A stretch of DNA of 64,000 bases from Rhizobium herbae (GTDB lineage: Bacteria; Pseudomonadota; Alphaproteobacteria; Rhizobiales; Rhizobiaceae), in assembly GCF_019511375.1 (NCBI RefSeq), contig NZ_JAEUAO010000001.1, forward strand, positions 620,001-684,000, given 5' to 3'. Both the position numbers and the translations under genes were made by a program. Position 1 is the stretch's first letter. Each line of letters begins with the position of its first letter. This document shows positions 8,003 to 16,851 of this stretch, in pieces. The notes under the pieces were generated by a model. That model saw only the letters and a program-made list of their open reading frames with translations. It was not told where the DNA came from and made no database searches.

Positions 8003-8779
8003 ATGGAAGCGGTACGAGACCAAACCATTGTGATCGTGACGGCGGGTGGGCGAAATCCGCAGGTGCTGATCAATGCGCTCAATGCCCGTTTTGCCAAGAT
8101 CACGGTTCTCATCGAACAGCAGGAATCAAAGGCGCTCTTCCTGAAGCGCCGCGCCCGCAAACTCGGCTGGATAATCGCTGCCGGCCAGTTCGCGACGATG
8201 GCGGTGTCGAAGTTCGGAAAACGGTTCACCGAGCAGCGTGCCCAAGACATCCTGCGCGATTATGGCGTTAGTGATGCGGTCGACACAGCAGTCCCGGTCA
8301 TTGAAATCGAGTCGATCAACAGCACGTCCGCGATCGGGCACATCCGCCGAATCGGGCCCGCTGTCGTGTTCCTGGTCAGCTGCCGCATGCTCTCGGCTTC
8401 GACGCTGGCTGCCATGCCCTGCCCGGTTATCAATTTTCATGCCGGCATCAACCCGCAATATCGCGGCCTGATGGGCGGCTACTGGGCGCGTGTCGAGAAC
8501 GACGAGGCGAATTTCGGCGCGACCGTGCATCTCGTCGATGCGGGTGTCGATACCGGCGACATTCTCTATCAGTCGCGCATGACGCCGTCGAAAAGCGACA
8601 CGTTGCACACCTACCCGCTGCTGCAGACCGCAGCCTCGACCGACATCGTGATTCGCGCCGTCGAAGACGTCCTTTCCGGTACCCTCAAGCCCTTGCCCGC
8701 AAACGGGACTTCCCGCCAATGGTACCACCCGCCGATCTGGACATGGCTGTGGAACGGCTTCACGCGCGGCATCTGGTAG
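8003..8779 (+). CDS. Formyltransferase-fold protein
   Basis: 258 residues. The centre has the 10-formyl-THF transferase signature: VINFHAGINPQYRGLMGGYWA (the catalytic N-x-H equivalent), then FGATVHLVDAGVDTGDILYQ with the conserved Asp. The N-terminus (IVIVTAGGRNPQVLINAL) is unlike methionyl-tRNA formyltransferase, and no OB-fold C-terminal domain follows. The substrate is therefore unknown; sugar or amine N-formylation, or a folate-linked hydrolase, are options. Folate genes downstream make a C1-pool connection attractive (inference). No strong ribosome binding site is seen at 8003. Confidence 0.75.
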   Translation: MEAVRDQTIVIVTAGGRNPQVLINALNARFAKITVLIEQQESKALFLKRRARKLGWIIAAGQFATMAVSKFGKRFTEQRAQDILRDYGVSDAVDTAVPVIEIESINSTSAIGHIRRIGPAVVFLVSCRMLSASTLAAMPCPVINFHAGINPQYRGLMGGYWARVENDEANFGATVHLVDAGVDTGDILYQSRMTPSKSDTLHTYPLLQTAASTDIVIRAVEDVLSGTLKPLPANGTSRQWYHPPIWTWLWNGFTRGIW

Positions 8780-8891
8780 TTATACCCTCAGCATGGACAA
8801 TGGGTCGCTTTTGAGCATGACGCGCGTCGTGCCAAGGTGAGCCATGAGGCGCATAGATGCGCATTGTCGGCCAAGAGGAGAATTCGGGCAT

Positions 8892-9194
8892 ATGGCAGAC
8901 CGCATTATCGTTTACTGGCGTGACATTCCCGCGCAGGTCATCATCAAGCAGGGCCGCAAGAGCGCCAAGCGCGAACTCAGCCTGCGTTTTACCGAGGCGA
9001 TCGACATGTGCGCCATGCGCACCGGCGCCGCCGACAGCGGCGATTATCTCGCCGAATGGCGCAAGGCCGATCCGGTCCCGGTATCCGACGACCTGGAGGC
9101 GGAAGCCGAGAAGGCGGCCTCAGAGCTCGAAGCAGCCTACGACAGGGAGCGTCTCGTCGCCCTCGTCAAATCCGGTGGTAAAGACAATGGCTGA
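8892..9194 (+). CDS. Small Virulence_fact-domain protein of the C1 cluster
   Basis: 100 residues beginning MADRIIVYWRDIPAQVIIKQG. The YWRDIP..V...G....K..LS.RF..AID.AAM motif typifies a small Pfam family labelled 'virulence factor' only for historical reasons. The protein is charged, soluble and helical in its C-terminal half. An upstream in-frame ATG at 8844 would add 16 poorly conserved-looking residues; AGAGGAG before 8892 supports the shorter form. Its last eight bases overlap the next gene, so the two are translationally coupled. A function in methylene-THF reductase maturation or complex formation is a guess from position. Confidence 0.7.
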   Translation: MADRIIVYWRDIPAQVIIKQGRKSAKRELSLRFTEAIDMCAMRTGAADSGDYLAEWRKADPVPVSDDLEAEAEKAASELEAAYDRERLVALVKSGGKDNG

Positions 9195-9768
9195 TCCAAA
9201 ACCCGGCAATGCCGCTCCCGCCAAGAAGGCCGCGACCGGCGCCTATACACCCTCCGGCGTCTCGCCCAATCGCCGCGCGCGCCGCAGCTACACGATCCGC
9301 CTTTGGGCGGTGCGACATTCGCGTTTCCTCGAATGGTTCTACAGCCGCTTCGCCGACATGTTCCTGCTGCTTCATCCTCTGTGGAAGGCGCTCGGCTATA
9401 ACCGGGTGGAAACGCCGATCACCTTCGTCGAGCGCAACGTCAAGGGCCTGCTGTTCGACTGTCGCATGTGCGGCCAATGCGTGTTGTCGTCGACCGGCAT
9501 GTCATGTCCGATGAACTGCCCGAAGCAACTGCGCAACGGCCCCTGCGGCGGCGTGCGCGCCAATGGCAACTGCGAAGTGGAGCCGGACATGCCCTGCGTC
9601 TGGGTCAAGGCCTGGGAAGGCTCGCGCAACATGGTGAGGGGCGATGCGATCATGAACGTGCAGAAGCCCGTCAATCAGTCGCTCAGGGAAACCTCCTCCT
9701 GGCTGCGCGTCACCGCGCAGGCCGCCGAAGCCCGCGAAGCAGCCGCGGCAGCACGCAAGGACGCATGA
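9187..9768 (+). CDS. Methylene-THF reductase C-terminal (MTHFR_C, Cys-rich) protein
   Basis: 193 residues. After a basic N-terminus and a YSRFADMFLLLHPLWKALGY segment, it has a dense cysteine array, CRMCGQCVLSSTGMSCP..CPK..RNGPCGG (about residues 95-122), plus CEVEPDMPCVWV. This is the MTHFR_C domain, thought to bind zinc or an Fe-S cluster. In acetogens and other C1 metabolisers this domain is fused to, or encoded beside, MetF; here it is separate and precedes the catalytic subunit by three bases. It likely forms a heteromeric, electron-accepting methylene-THF reductase with the next gene product. Confidence 0.85.
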   Translation: MADPKPGNAAPAKKAATGAYTPSGVSPNRRARRSYTIRLWAVRHSRFLEWFYSRFADMFLLLHPLWKALGYNRVETPITFVERNVKGLLFDCRMCGQCVLSSTGMSCPMNCPKQLRNGPCGGVRANGNCEVEPDMPCVWVKAWEGSRNMVRGDAIMNVQKPVNQSLRETSSWLRVTAQAAEAREAAAAARKDA

Positions 9769-9771
9769 CGC

Positions 9772-10866
9772 ATGGCCCATATCGATGAAAATCCGCTCGG
9801 CCGCCATCTGCCGCTCGACCCCCTGCCCGGCCACTCCTCGCGCGGCCGGCTGGAGCGCGTGTTGCGCCGCGGCGAATTTGCCGTCACGGCCGAACTGAAC
9901 CCGCCCGACAGCGCCAATCCGGAAGACGTCTACGAACGCGCCGCGATCTTCGAAGGCTGGGTCGACGGCATCAATGCGGTCGATGCATCCGGCGCCAATT
10001 GCCATATGTCGTCGGTGGGGATCTGCGCGCTGCTGACCCGCATGGGCTATGCGCCGATCATGCAGATCGCCTGCCGCGACAAGAACCGCATCGCCATCCA
10101 GGGCGACGTGCTCGGGGCCGCCGCCATGGGCGTCACCAATATCATGTGCCTGACCGGCGACGGCGTGCAGGCCGGCGACCAGCCTGGCGCGAAACCGGTT
10201 TTCGACCTCGACTGCATGTCGCTGCTCGAAACCGTGCGCATCATGCGCGACAATTCGAAATTCCTGTCGGGCCGCAAGCTGACGTCGCCGCCGCAGGTCT
10301 TCCTCGGCGCGGCGATCAACCCGTTTGCACCGCCCTACGACTTCCGCCCCCACCGTCTTGCCAAGAAGATCGAGGCCGGCGCGCAATTCGTCCAGAGCCA
10401 GTATTGCTTCGATGTTCCGATGTTTAAGGAATACATGAAGAAGGTCCGCGATCTCGGGCTCGACGAAAAATGCTTCATCCTCGTCGGGGTCGGTCCCATG
10501 GCATCGGCCAGAACCGCCAACTGGATCCGCAACAACGTGCCGGGCATCCACATCCCCGACGCCGTGATCAAGCGGCTGGAAGGCGCGCAGGACCAGAAGA
10601 AGGAAGGCAAGCAGCTCTGCATCGACATCATCAACGAGGTGAAGGACATCAAGGGCGTCTCCGGTGTCCACGTGATGGCCTACCGGCAGGAGGAATATGT
10701 TGCCGAGATCGTCCACGAGTCGGGCGTGCTGAAGGGCCGCACGCCCTGGAAGCGCGAAGAAAATCCGGGCGACAGCATGGTGGCCGAGCGGCTGGAGCAT
10801 CTCAAGGAAGGCAAGCCGGAAAATCAGGAAGAGATGGCCGAGATCGCAGCTCACCATCCGCATTGA
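9772..10866 (+). CDS. Methylenetetrahydrofolate reductase (MetF family)
   Basis: 364 residues, a TIM-barrel flavoprotein: FAVTAELNPPDSANPEDVYERA, PIMQIACRDKNRIAIQGDVLGAAAMG, NIMCLTGDGV and FVQSQYCFDVPMFKEYM are the family motifs. It interconverts 5-methyl- and 5,10-methylene-THF. In this setting it would probably run in the oxidative direction, taking methyl-THF made by the corrinoid methyltransferase into the folate pool (inference). It is longer than E. coli MetF (~296 residues), with an extra C-terminal helical tail. The gene starts right after the MTHFR_C gene, an obvious operon partner. Confidence 0.88.
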   Translation: MAHIDENPLGRHLPLDPLPGHSSRGRLERVLRRGEFAVTAELNPPDSANPEDVYERAAIFEGWVDGINAVDASGANCHMSSVGICALLTRMGYAPIMQIACRDKNRIAIQGDVLGAAAMGVTNIMCLTGDGVQAGDQPGAKPVFDLDCMSLLETVRIMRDNSKFLSGRKLTSPPQVFLGAAINPFAPPYDFRPHRLAKKIEAGAQFVQSQYCFDVPMFKEYMKKVRDLGLDEKCFILVGVGPMASARTANWIRNNVPGIHIPDAVIKRLEGAQDQKKEGKQLCIDIINEVKDIKGVSGVHVMAYRQEEYVAEIVHESGVLKGRTPWKREENPGDSMVAERLEHLKEGKPENQEEMAEIAAHHPH

Positions 10867-10966
10867 CAATGCCAGTGAACAACCAGGGCGTCGCCACATC
10901 CGCGCCTATCGCAAACCATTCCGGCGCAGTACACAAGAACGCGCCCCACCGACCCAGAGGATCAGT

Positions 10967-11932
10967 ATGACCCGCACCATCGTTGCCTCCGCCACTCGCG
11001 AAATCATCATCGGCTTCGACCAGCCCTTCTGCGTCATCGGTGAACGCATCAACCCCACCGGCCGCAAGAAGCTCGCCGCCGAGATGATCGAAGGCAATTT
11101 CGAGACGGTCATCAAGGATGCGCTGGAACAGGTGGCAGCAGGCGCCACGATGCTCGACGTCAATGCCGGCGTCACCTCCGTCAATCCGAACGAGACCGAA
11201 CCGGGCTTGCTCGTCCAGACGCTGGAAATCGTCCAGGGCCTCGTCGACGTGCCGCTGTCCATCGACAGCTCGGTCACCGCCGCAATCGAAGCCGGCCTGC
11301 GGGTCGCCAAGGGCCGGCCGCTGGTCAACTCCGTCACCGGTGAAGAAGAAAAGCTCGAGGCCATCCTGCCGCTCGTCAAGAAGTACGATGTTCCGGTCGT
11401 TGCCATCTCCAACGACGAGACCGGTATTTCCATGGATCCCGACGTTCGTTTCGCCGTTGCGAAAAAAATTGTCGAGCGGGCGATGGATCATGGTATCAAG
11501 CCGCATGACATCGTTGTCGATCCGCTCGTGATGCCGATCGGCGCCCTGGGCGATGCCGGCCGTCAGGTCTTCGCGCTGCTGCACCGGCTGCGCAACGAAC
11601 TGAAGGTCAACACCACCTGCGGCCTGTCGAACATCTCGTTCGGCCTGCCGCATCGCCACGGCATCAATGCCGGCTTCATCCCCATGGTTATCGGTGCGGG
11701 CATGACGTCGGCGATCATGAACCCCTGCCGCCCGCAGGAAATGGAAGCGGTGCGTGCAGCCAACGTGCTGAACGGCACCGATCCCAACTGCGGCAACTGG
11801 ATCATGACCTATCGTGATCACAAGCCGGCCGAAGGCGGCGCTGTTGCCGCAGCAGCATCCCCGGCAGGCGCCGGCGGTGGCCGCCGCGGCGGACGCGCCG
11901 GCCGTGCCGGCGCAAACGCAAGGGCGGAATGA
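10967..11932 (+). CDS. Methyltetrahydrofolate:corrinoid methyltransferase (MtgA/AcsE-like)
   Basis: 321 residues with a pterin-binding TIM barrel: FCVIGERINPTGRKKLAAEM, ATMLDVNAGVTSVNPNE, PLSIDSSVTAAIEAGL, LVNSVTGEEEKLEAILPL and TTCGLSNISFGLPHR. These match CH3-THF:corrinoid methyltransferases, which here would move the methyl group from the corrinoid protein at 5.6 kb to THF. The C-terminus ends in a Gly/Arg/Ala-rich tail (residues ~300-321) outside the catalytic fold. AGAGGA precedes the ATG. It is the third folate gene of the operon. Confidence 0.9.
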   Translation: MTRTIVASATREIIIGFDQPFCVIGERINPTGRKKLAAEMIEGNFETVIKDALEQVAAGATMLDVNAGVTSVNPNETEPGLLVQTLEIVQGLVDVPLSIDSSVTAAIEAGLRVAKGRPLVNSVTGEEEKLEAILPLVKKYDVPVVAISNDETGISMDPDVRFAVAKKIVERAMDHGIKPHDIVVDPLVMPIGALGDAGRQVFALLHRLRNELKVNTTCGLSNISFGLPHRHGINAGFIPMVIGAGMTSAIMNPCRPQEMEAVRAANVLNGTDPNCGNWIMTYRDHKPAEGGAVAAAASPAGAGGGRRGGRAGRAGANARAE

Positions 11933-11953
11933 CCGCCCGGAAAGAGACAGCCC

Positions 11954-12280
11954 GTGAATGCCGACCTTATCGATGAATTCGCCGTCCTCTGGTTCCAGGC
12001 ACCGCTGGTCATGTCGAGCCGCATGCAGGATTTCGCCTGGGCCGGCGTTCTCGGCGGCTCGAACGAAATGGGCCGAATGGTGACGGAAAAGGTCGCTGCC
12101 GCATTTGAAAGCGTCTCGGACGTGAATGTCGCGCTCGTCAAGGAAAGCATTGCCACGGCTGCCGCATTCGCCACCGGCACTTTCGCGGGCATGCCGGGTG
12201 CATCCGATCGCGTGGCGGTGGCCGCGCTCATACCATACGGCAAGAGGGTCCGGGCCAATGTACGGCGTCTCACCAGATAG
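11954..12280 (+). CDS. Unknown 108-residue protein of the C1 cluster
   Basis: The start is a GTG after GGAAAGAGACAGCCC. The protein is soluble and mostly helical, with NEMGRMVTEKVAAAFESVSDVNVALVKESIATAAAFATGT and a basic end (GKRVRANVRRLTR). I recognise no family, although the amphipathic Ala/Val-rich centre faintly recalls phasin-like helical proteins. It lies between the methyl-THF methyltransferase and the reactivating protein, whose likely ATG lies 23 bases inside this gene, so cotranslation is likely. Confidence 0.65.
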   Translation: MNADLIDEFAVLWFQAPLVMSSRMQDFAWAGVLGGSNEMGRMVTEKVAAAFESVSDVNVALVKESIATAAAFATGTFAGMPGASDRVAVAALIPYGKRVRANVRRLTR

Positions 12281-14339
12281 GAATGACCTGATCGTGTCGG
12301 CACAGGAAAACAGAACCGATCCCCTTGTCCTGTTCATGCCCTCCGGCAAGCGCGGGCGGTTTCCCGTCGGCACGCCGATCCTCGATGCTGCACGCTCGCT
12401 CGGCGTCTATGTCGAAAGCGTCTGCGGCGGCCGCGCCACCTGCGGCCGTTGTCAGGTGTCGGTGCAGGAAGGCAATTTCGCCAAGCACAAGATCGTCTCC
12501 TCGCTCGAAAACATCTCCGTCAAGGGACCGAAGGAAGAGCGCTACGAGAGCATTCGCGGCCTGCCGGATGGCCGCCGCCTTTCCTGCTCCTCGCAGATTC
12601 TCGGCGATCTCGTCATCGACGTGCCCCAAGACACCGTCATCAATGCGCAAGTCGTGCGCAAGGCCGCGACCGACCGCGTGATCGAGCGCAATGCCGCCGT
12701 CCAGCTCTGCTATGTCGAGGTCGACGAGCCCGACATGCACAAGCCGCTCGGCGATCTCGACCGCCTGAAGGTCATGCTGGAAAAGGACTGGGGCTGGAAG
12801 GATCTGCTGATCGCGCCGCATCTCATTCCGCAGATTCAAGGGATTCTCCGCAAGGGCAATTGGGGTGTCACCGCTGCGATCCACCGCGACATGGATTCGT
12901 CTCGCCCCTTCATTGTTGGCCTTTGGCCCGGCTTGAAGAACGAGGCCTATGGCATCGCCTGCGACATCGGCTCGACGACGATCGCCATGCATCTGGTCTC
13001 GCTGCTCTCCGGCCGGATCGTCGCCTCGTCGGGCACGTCCAACCCGCAGATACGCTTCGGCGAGGACCTGATGAGCCGGGTCTCCTATGTGATGATGAAC
13101 CCGGATGGGCGCGAGGCGATGACCAAGGCGGTGCGCGGCGCCGTCAATTCGCTGATCGGCAAGGTCTGCGACGAGGGCGAGGTCGACCGCCACGACATTC
13201 TCGACATGGTCTTCGTCGGCAACCCGATCATGCACCATCTCTTCCTCGGCATCGATCCGACGGAACTTGGCCAGGCGCCGTTTGCACTCGCCGTCTCGGG
13301 CGCGCTGCAATACTGGGCGCACGAGATCGACATCGACGTCAACCGCGGCGCGCGCCTCTATATGCTGCCCTGCATCGCCGGCCATGTCGGCGCCGACGCC
13401 GCCGGCGCGACGCTTGCCGAAGGTCCGTATCGGCAGGACCGGATGATGCTGCTGGTCGACGTCGGCACCAACGCCGAAATCGTGCTTGGCAACAGGAACC
13501 GTGTCGTCGCCGCCTCCTCGCCCACCGGCCCAGCCTTCGAGGGTGCCGAGATTTCGTCGGGCCAGCGGGCGGCACCGGGCGCGATCGAACGCGTGCGCAT
13601 CGACCCGCAAACGCTGGAGCCGAAATTCCGTGTCATCGGCGTCGACAAATGGTCGGATGAGGATGGCTTCGCGGAAGCCGCCGCCGCGGTCGGCGTCACC
13701 GGCATCTGCGGATCGGCGATCATCGAGGTCGTCGCGGAGATGTATCTCTCCGGCATTATCTCGGAAGACGGCGTGATCGATGGCACGATGGCGGAAAAAA
13801 GCCCGCGCATCATCCGGAACGGCCGTACCTTCTCCTATCTGCTTCATGACGGCGAGCAGCGCATCACGGTGACGCAGAACGACGTGCGTGCCATCCAGCT
13901 CGCCAAGGCAGCGCTTTATGCCGGCATCAAGCTTTTGATGGAAAAGCTCGAGATCAACCATGTCGATACGATCCGCTTCGCCGGCGCCTTCGGCTCCTTC
14001 ATCGATCCGAAATACGCGATGGTTCTCGGGCTCATTCCCGACTGCGAGCTCGCCGAAGTGAAGGCCGTAGGCAACGCCGCCGGGACCGGCGCGCTGATGG
14101 CCCTTCTCAACCGCGGCCATCGCCGCGAGATCGAGCAAACTGTCAGCAAAATCGAAAAGATAGAGACGGCGCTCGAATCGAAATTTCAGGAGCATTTCGT
14201 CTACGCGATGGCACTGCCCAACAAGGTGGATGCCTTCCCGAAACTGGCTGAGGTGGTCACATTGCCGGAGCGCAAGGTGCTGACCGACGATGGCGGTGGT
14301 GAAGGTGGCGGCAGACGCCGGCGCCGCAGCCGCGAGTAA
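12258..14339 (+). CDS. Corrinoid-reactivating ASKHA protein with N-terminal 2Fe-2S ferredoxin (RamA/RACo-like, DUF4445)
   Basis: About 693 residues. The N-terminal plant-type ferredoxin has cysteines at 56, 62, 65 (CGGRATCGRC) and 110. After a linker, a two-lobed ASKHA ATPase begins at IACDIGSTTIAMHLVSLLSG, with MVFVGNPIMHHLFLG, LVDVGTNAEIVLG and FAGAFGSFID, and the protein ends in a Gly/Arg tail. Such proteins use ATP and a low-potential electron to reduce inactive Co(II) corrinoid back to Co(I). The ATG at 12258 (GAGGG nine bases upstream) overlaps the previous gene; a GTG at 12294, opening VSAQENRTDP, is an equally plausible start. It closes the C1 operon. Confidence 0.88.
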   Translation: MYGVSPDRNDLIVSAQENRTDPLVLFMPSGKRGRFPVGTPILDAARSLGVYVESVCGGRATCGRCQVSVQEGNFAKHKIVSSLENISVKGPKEERYESIRGLPDGRRLSCSSQILGDLVIDVPQDTVINAQVVRKAATDRVIERNAAVQLCYVEVDEPDMHKPLGDLDRLKVMLEKDWGWKDLLIAPHLIPQIQGILRKGNWGVTAAIHRDMDSSRPFIVGLWPGLKNEAYGIACDIGSTTIAMHLVSLLSGRIVASSGTSNPQIRFGEDLMSRVSYVMMNPDGREAMTKAVRGAVNSLIGKVCDEGEVDRHDILDMVFVGNPIMHHLFLGIDPTELGQAPFALAVSGALQYWAHEIDIDVNRGARLYMLPCIAGHVGADAAGATLAEGPYRQDRMMLLVDVGTNAEIVLGNRNRVVAASSPTGPAFEGAEISSGQRAAPGAIERVRIDPQTLEPKFRVIGVDKWSDEDGFAEAAAAVGVTGICGSAIIEVVAEMYLSGIISEDGVIDGTMAEKSPRIIRNGRTFSYLLHDGEQRITVTQNDVRAIQLAKAALYAGIKLLMEKLEINHVDTIRFAGAFGSFIDPKYAMVLGLIPDCELAEVKAVGNAAGTGALMALLNRGHRREIEQTVSKIEKIETALESKFQEHFVYAMALPNKVDAFPKLAEVVTLPERKVLTDDGGGEGGGRRRRRSRE

Positions 14340-14386
14340 CGCCGCCGGGGGGAACCAAATGACCGCGGTGACGTTGTTGCGTCACT

Positions 14387-15466
14387 GTGGACCAGACGCC
14401 CTTTCACACCGGAAAACGAAGCGCGCAGCAAGCCGATGCGGCAAGCTCGCGAGGGAAGGAACTCGTCTATCGGGCCGATCTCGAAGGCGGCATAACCCGC
14501 AAGCCGGGCAAGCGCGCTTTCCTCTATTACGATGCCGCCGGCCGGCGCATTACCGACCGGGCCGAACTTGACCGGATCGCAGCCCTTGCGATCCCGCCCG
14601 CCTATTCCGATGTGCTGATCTCCCCCGATCCGAACTCGCACGTGCAGGCAACCGGGCGAGACGCCAAGGGTCGCAAGCAGTATCGTTATCATCCCGACTG
14701 GTCGGCCGAGCGCGACAAGGTCAAATTCGCCCTGCTGCCGGATTTCGCCGCTACGCTGCCGAATATCCGCGAAAAGGTCGATACCGACCTGCGCCTGAGA
14801 AAACCGGGCTTGGACAAGGCTTTGGCGACGGTCGTCTGGCTCCTGGACAATCTTTATATCCGCGTCGGCAACACCAGTTATGCAGAGGAAAACGGCTCCT
14901 ACGGGTTGACGACGCTACGCAGCCGTCACGTGAAGATCGAGGGCTCCAGCGTTCATTTCAATTTCACGGGCAAGTCCGGCAAGGAATGGCGCCTCAGCTA
15001 CCGCGACCGGCGGATCACCAAGGCGATCCGGACGCTGCAGGAACTCCCTGGCCAACAACTCTTCCAGTACCTCGACGAAGATGGTTGCCGCCGTCCGATC
15101 CGCTCGCAGGACGTCAACGCCTATATCCGCGACGCCTGCGGCGCAGATTTCTCCTCCCGCCAGTTCCGCACCTGGGGCGCGACGCGTATGGCAGCGACGG
15201 CATTGGCGGCCATCGATCCGGCTCCCAGCCAGCGGCAGCGAAAACAGCAGGTGAACGATGTCGTCGATGCCATCGCGGCACGCCTGGTCAATACCCGCGC
15301 GGTCTGCCGGTCATCCTATATTCATCCGCAGGTCTTCGAGGATTTCGAGAGCGGCGAACTCGCCGCGCTCCGGAAAATGCGGCCCAGCCGAAGCGAAACG
15401 CTGACGCGCTGGATGGACGACGACGAGATCCGGGTGCAGCGCTGGCTGAAGAAGGGCGGCACCTGA
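14387..15466 (+). CDS. DNA topoisomerase IB (poxvirus/bacterial type)
   Basis: About 359 residues. Family motifs are the N-terminal YRADLEGGITRKPGKRAFLYYDAAGR, the catalytic-core stretch LLDNLYIRVGNTSYAEENGSYGLTTLR, GKSGKEWRLSYRDRRI, FRTWGATRMAA, and the nucleophile region CRSSYIHPQVFEDFESG with the active-site Tyr. It relaxes supercoils by transient 3'-phosphotyrosyl nicking. The start is uncertain: a GTG at 14387 fits the frame but has no clear ribosome binding site. It follows the C1 operon by 47 bases, probably as an unrelated housekeeping gene. Confidence 0.88.
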   Translation: MDQTPFHTGKRSAQQADAASSRGKELVYRADLEGGITRKPGKRAFLYYDAAGRRITDRAELDRIAALAIPPAYSDVLISPDPNSHVQATGRDAKGRKQYRYHPDWSAERDKVKFALLPDFAATLPNIREKVDTDLRLRKPGLDKALATVVWLLDNLYIRVGNTSYAEENGSYGLTTLRSRHVKIEGSSVHFNFTGKSGKEWRLSYRDRRITKAIRTLQELPGQQLFQYLDEDGCRRPIRSQDVNAYIRDACGADFSSRQFRTWGATRMAATALAAIDPAPSQRQRKQQVNDVVDAIAARLVNTRAVCRSSYIHPQVFEDFESGELAALRKMRPSRSETLTRWMDDDEIRVQRWLKKGGT

Positions 15467-15485
15467 AAGCCCGCCCTCATCCGGC

Positions 15486-16370
15486 CTATTGCAGGCCGAC
15501 GAAGGCGGTGCGGACGTCTTCCGCGACAGCCAGGATCGGGGCCGAGGCATTGTCGATCACCTGCAGGCCGATATTGTAGTGGCCGAGTTCCGGCAGGCCC
15601 TCGGCATCGCCGAGCGCCACCAGGTCGCCCTGAACCAGGTAGCGCGGCAGCGGCGCGATCGCGAGATCCGCCTGGATGGCGGCACGCTGACCGGTCGTAT
15701 GGGCGCTGAGAAAAGCGATGCGAAATTTGCGCCCCGCTTTGGTCAGTTGCTCCACCGCATCGGCACGCCAGACGCAGCCATCTTCCCACATGGAGATCGG
15801 CAACGGATCGCGCGTATGCGCCGTGCCGCATTTCGTCCCGGCCCAGACCAGCTTTTCCGACAGGAGGATTTCGCCGCCGCCGGTATTTTCTCCGGCCATG
15901 CTGTTGAAAATGGCGATATCCATCCGGTGTTCGTCGACACGCTTGCGCAAGGTGCTGCTGTTGCCGATGGTCACGTCGACGGTGACATTCGGATAGGATT
16001 CGGAAAAGCGCTTCAGCACTTCGGGCAGGATGCGCTCGCCGATGTCCTCGGGCGCGCCGACGCGCACGACGCCGTTCATGTCCGGCAGCAGGAAGCGCGA
16101 GACGGCCTCGTTGTTGAGCGCCAGCATGCGCCGCGCAAAGCCGAGCAGCACCTCACCCTTCGGCGTCAGCGACACGGACCGCGCATCACGCAAGAACAGA
16201 ACGCAGCCAAGCATTTCCTCGAGTTTCTTGATCTGCATGGAAACGGCCGACGGTGTGCGGTAGACGGTCTCGGCCGCCGTGGTGAAGTTTCCGGTCTCGG
16301 CGATGGCGACGAAGGTTTTCAGAATGTCCAGTTCGAGAAGCGGAAGGACATGCCGCAGCATCATGTTCAT
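15486..16370 (-). CDS. LysR-family transcriptional regulator
   Basis: 294 residues. The winged HTH is at about residues 14-72 (LDILKTFVAIAETGNFTTAAETVYRTPSAVSMQIKKLEEMLGCVLF), followed by a two-subdomain effector-binding region (GVVRVGAPEDIGERILPEVLKRFSESYP). It is divergent from a small DUF1127 gene across 123 bases, the usual LysR/target layout; the AT-rich spacer (TACTTCATTTCGTTTGATTG) would hold its site. It converges with topoisomerase IB. The ligand is unknown; a relation to LsrB-type rhizobial regulators is possible but not shown. Confidence 0.85.
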   Translation of the reverse strand: MNMMLRHVLPLLELDILKTFVAIAETGNFTTAAETVYRTPSAVSMQIKKLEEMLGCVLFLRDARSVSLTPKGEVLLGFARRMLALNNEAVSRFLLPDMNGVVRVGAPEDIGERILPEVLKRFSESYPNVTVDVTIGNSSTLRKRVDEHRMDIAIFNSMAGENTGGGEILLSEKLVWAGTKCGTAHTRDPLPISMWEDGCVWRADAVEQLTKAGRKFRIAFLSAHTTGQRAAIQADLAIAPLPRYLVQGDLVALGDAEGLPELGHYNIGLQVIDNASAPILAVAEDVRTAFVGLQ

Positions 16371-16493
16371 GGGTCGAAACCTTTCGGATCAGATTTTCTG
16401 AATGATACCATTACTTCATTTCGTTTGATTGAACCTCATGTGGGAGCGATAGTCAAGTTGCAAACATCGAAGACGTGATGAAAGGAGCTTCCC

Positions 16494-16739
16494 ATGTCCC
16501 TGCAACACGACACCACGACGAGCCGCAAGAATGCCGTCAGCCTGCGCCCAGCCGGCTTTACATTCGCAATGCGCCAAATGTTTGCGCCCCTCGTTCACCA
16601 GGTCAGCGAGGGACACCACGCTCGCAAGATTGCACAAGCGCGCAGGGCAACAGAGCGCGAGATCGCCACTTTGCCAGCCAACCTGCGGCGGGATCTCGGC
16701 CTGACCGACACGGCCGTGATCGAGCGCGAACGGTCCTGA
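16494..16739 (+). CDS. Small DUF1127-type protein
   Basis: 81 residues: a variable N-terminus, then HHARKIAQARRATEREIATLPANLRRDLGLTD, the Arg-rich DUF1127-like C-terminal helix ending in 'L..DLGLT'. A clean GAAAGGAG lies before the ATG. Such proteins are abundant in rhizobia; some are linked to phosphate/carbon homeostasis and RNA turnover, but the role here is unknown. It lies divergent to the LysR gene and may be its target. Confidence 0.7.
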   Translation: MSLQHDTTTSRKNAVSLRPAGFTFAMRQMFAPLVHQVSEGHHARKIAQARRATEREIATLPANLRRDLGLTDTAVIERERS

Positions 16740-16851
16740 TCAAGCGGTGGAGAGTACCTCTCTCACGACGGCTCTTGGAAACGGCAACGTTGCCCTCTAA
16801 ACTCTTCCTCTCGGCTGCGCAAAGGCCGCCGGGAGGAATGAGGGAGGAGCC

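Noticed and set aside
9502-10899. Minus-strand open frame of 465 codons opposite MetF
   Set aside because: A shadow frame; the plus strand holds the recognisable reductase.
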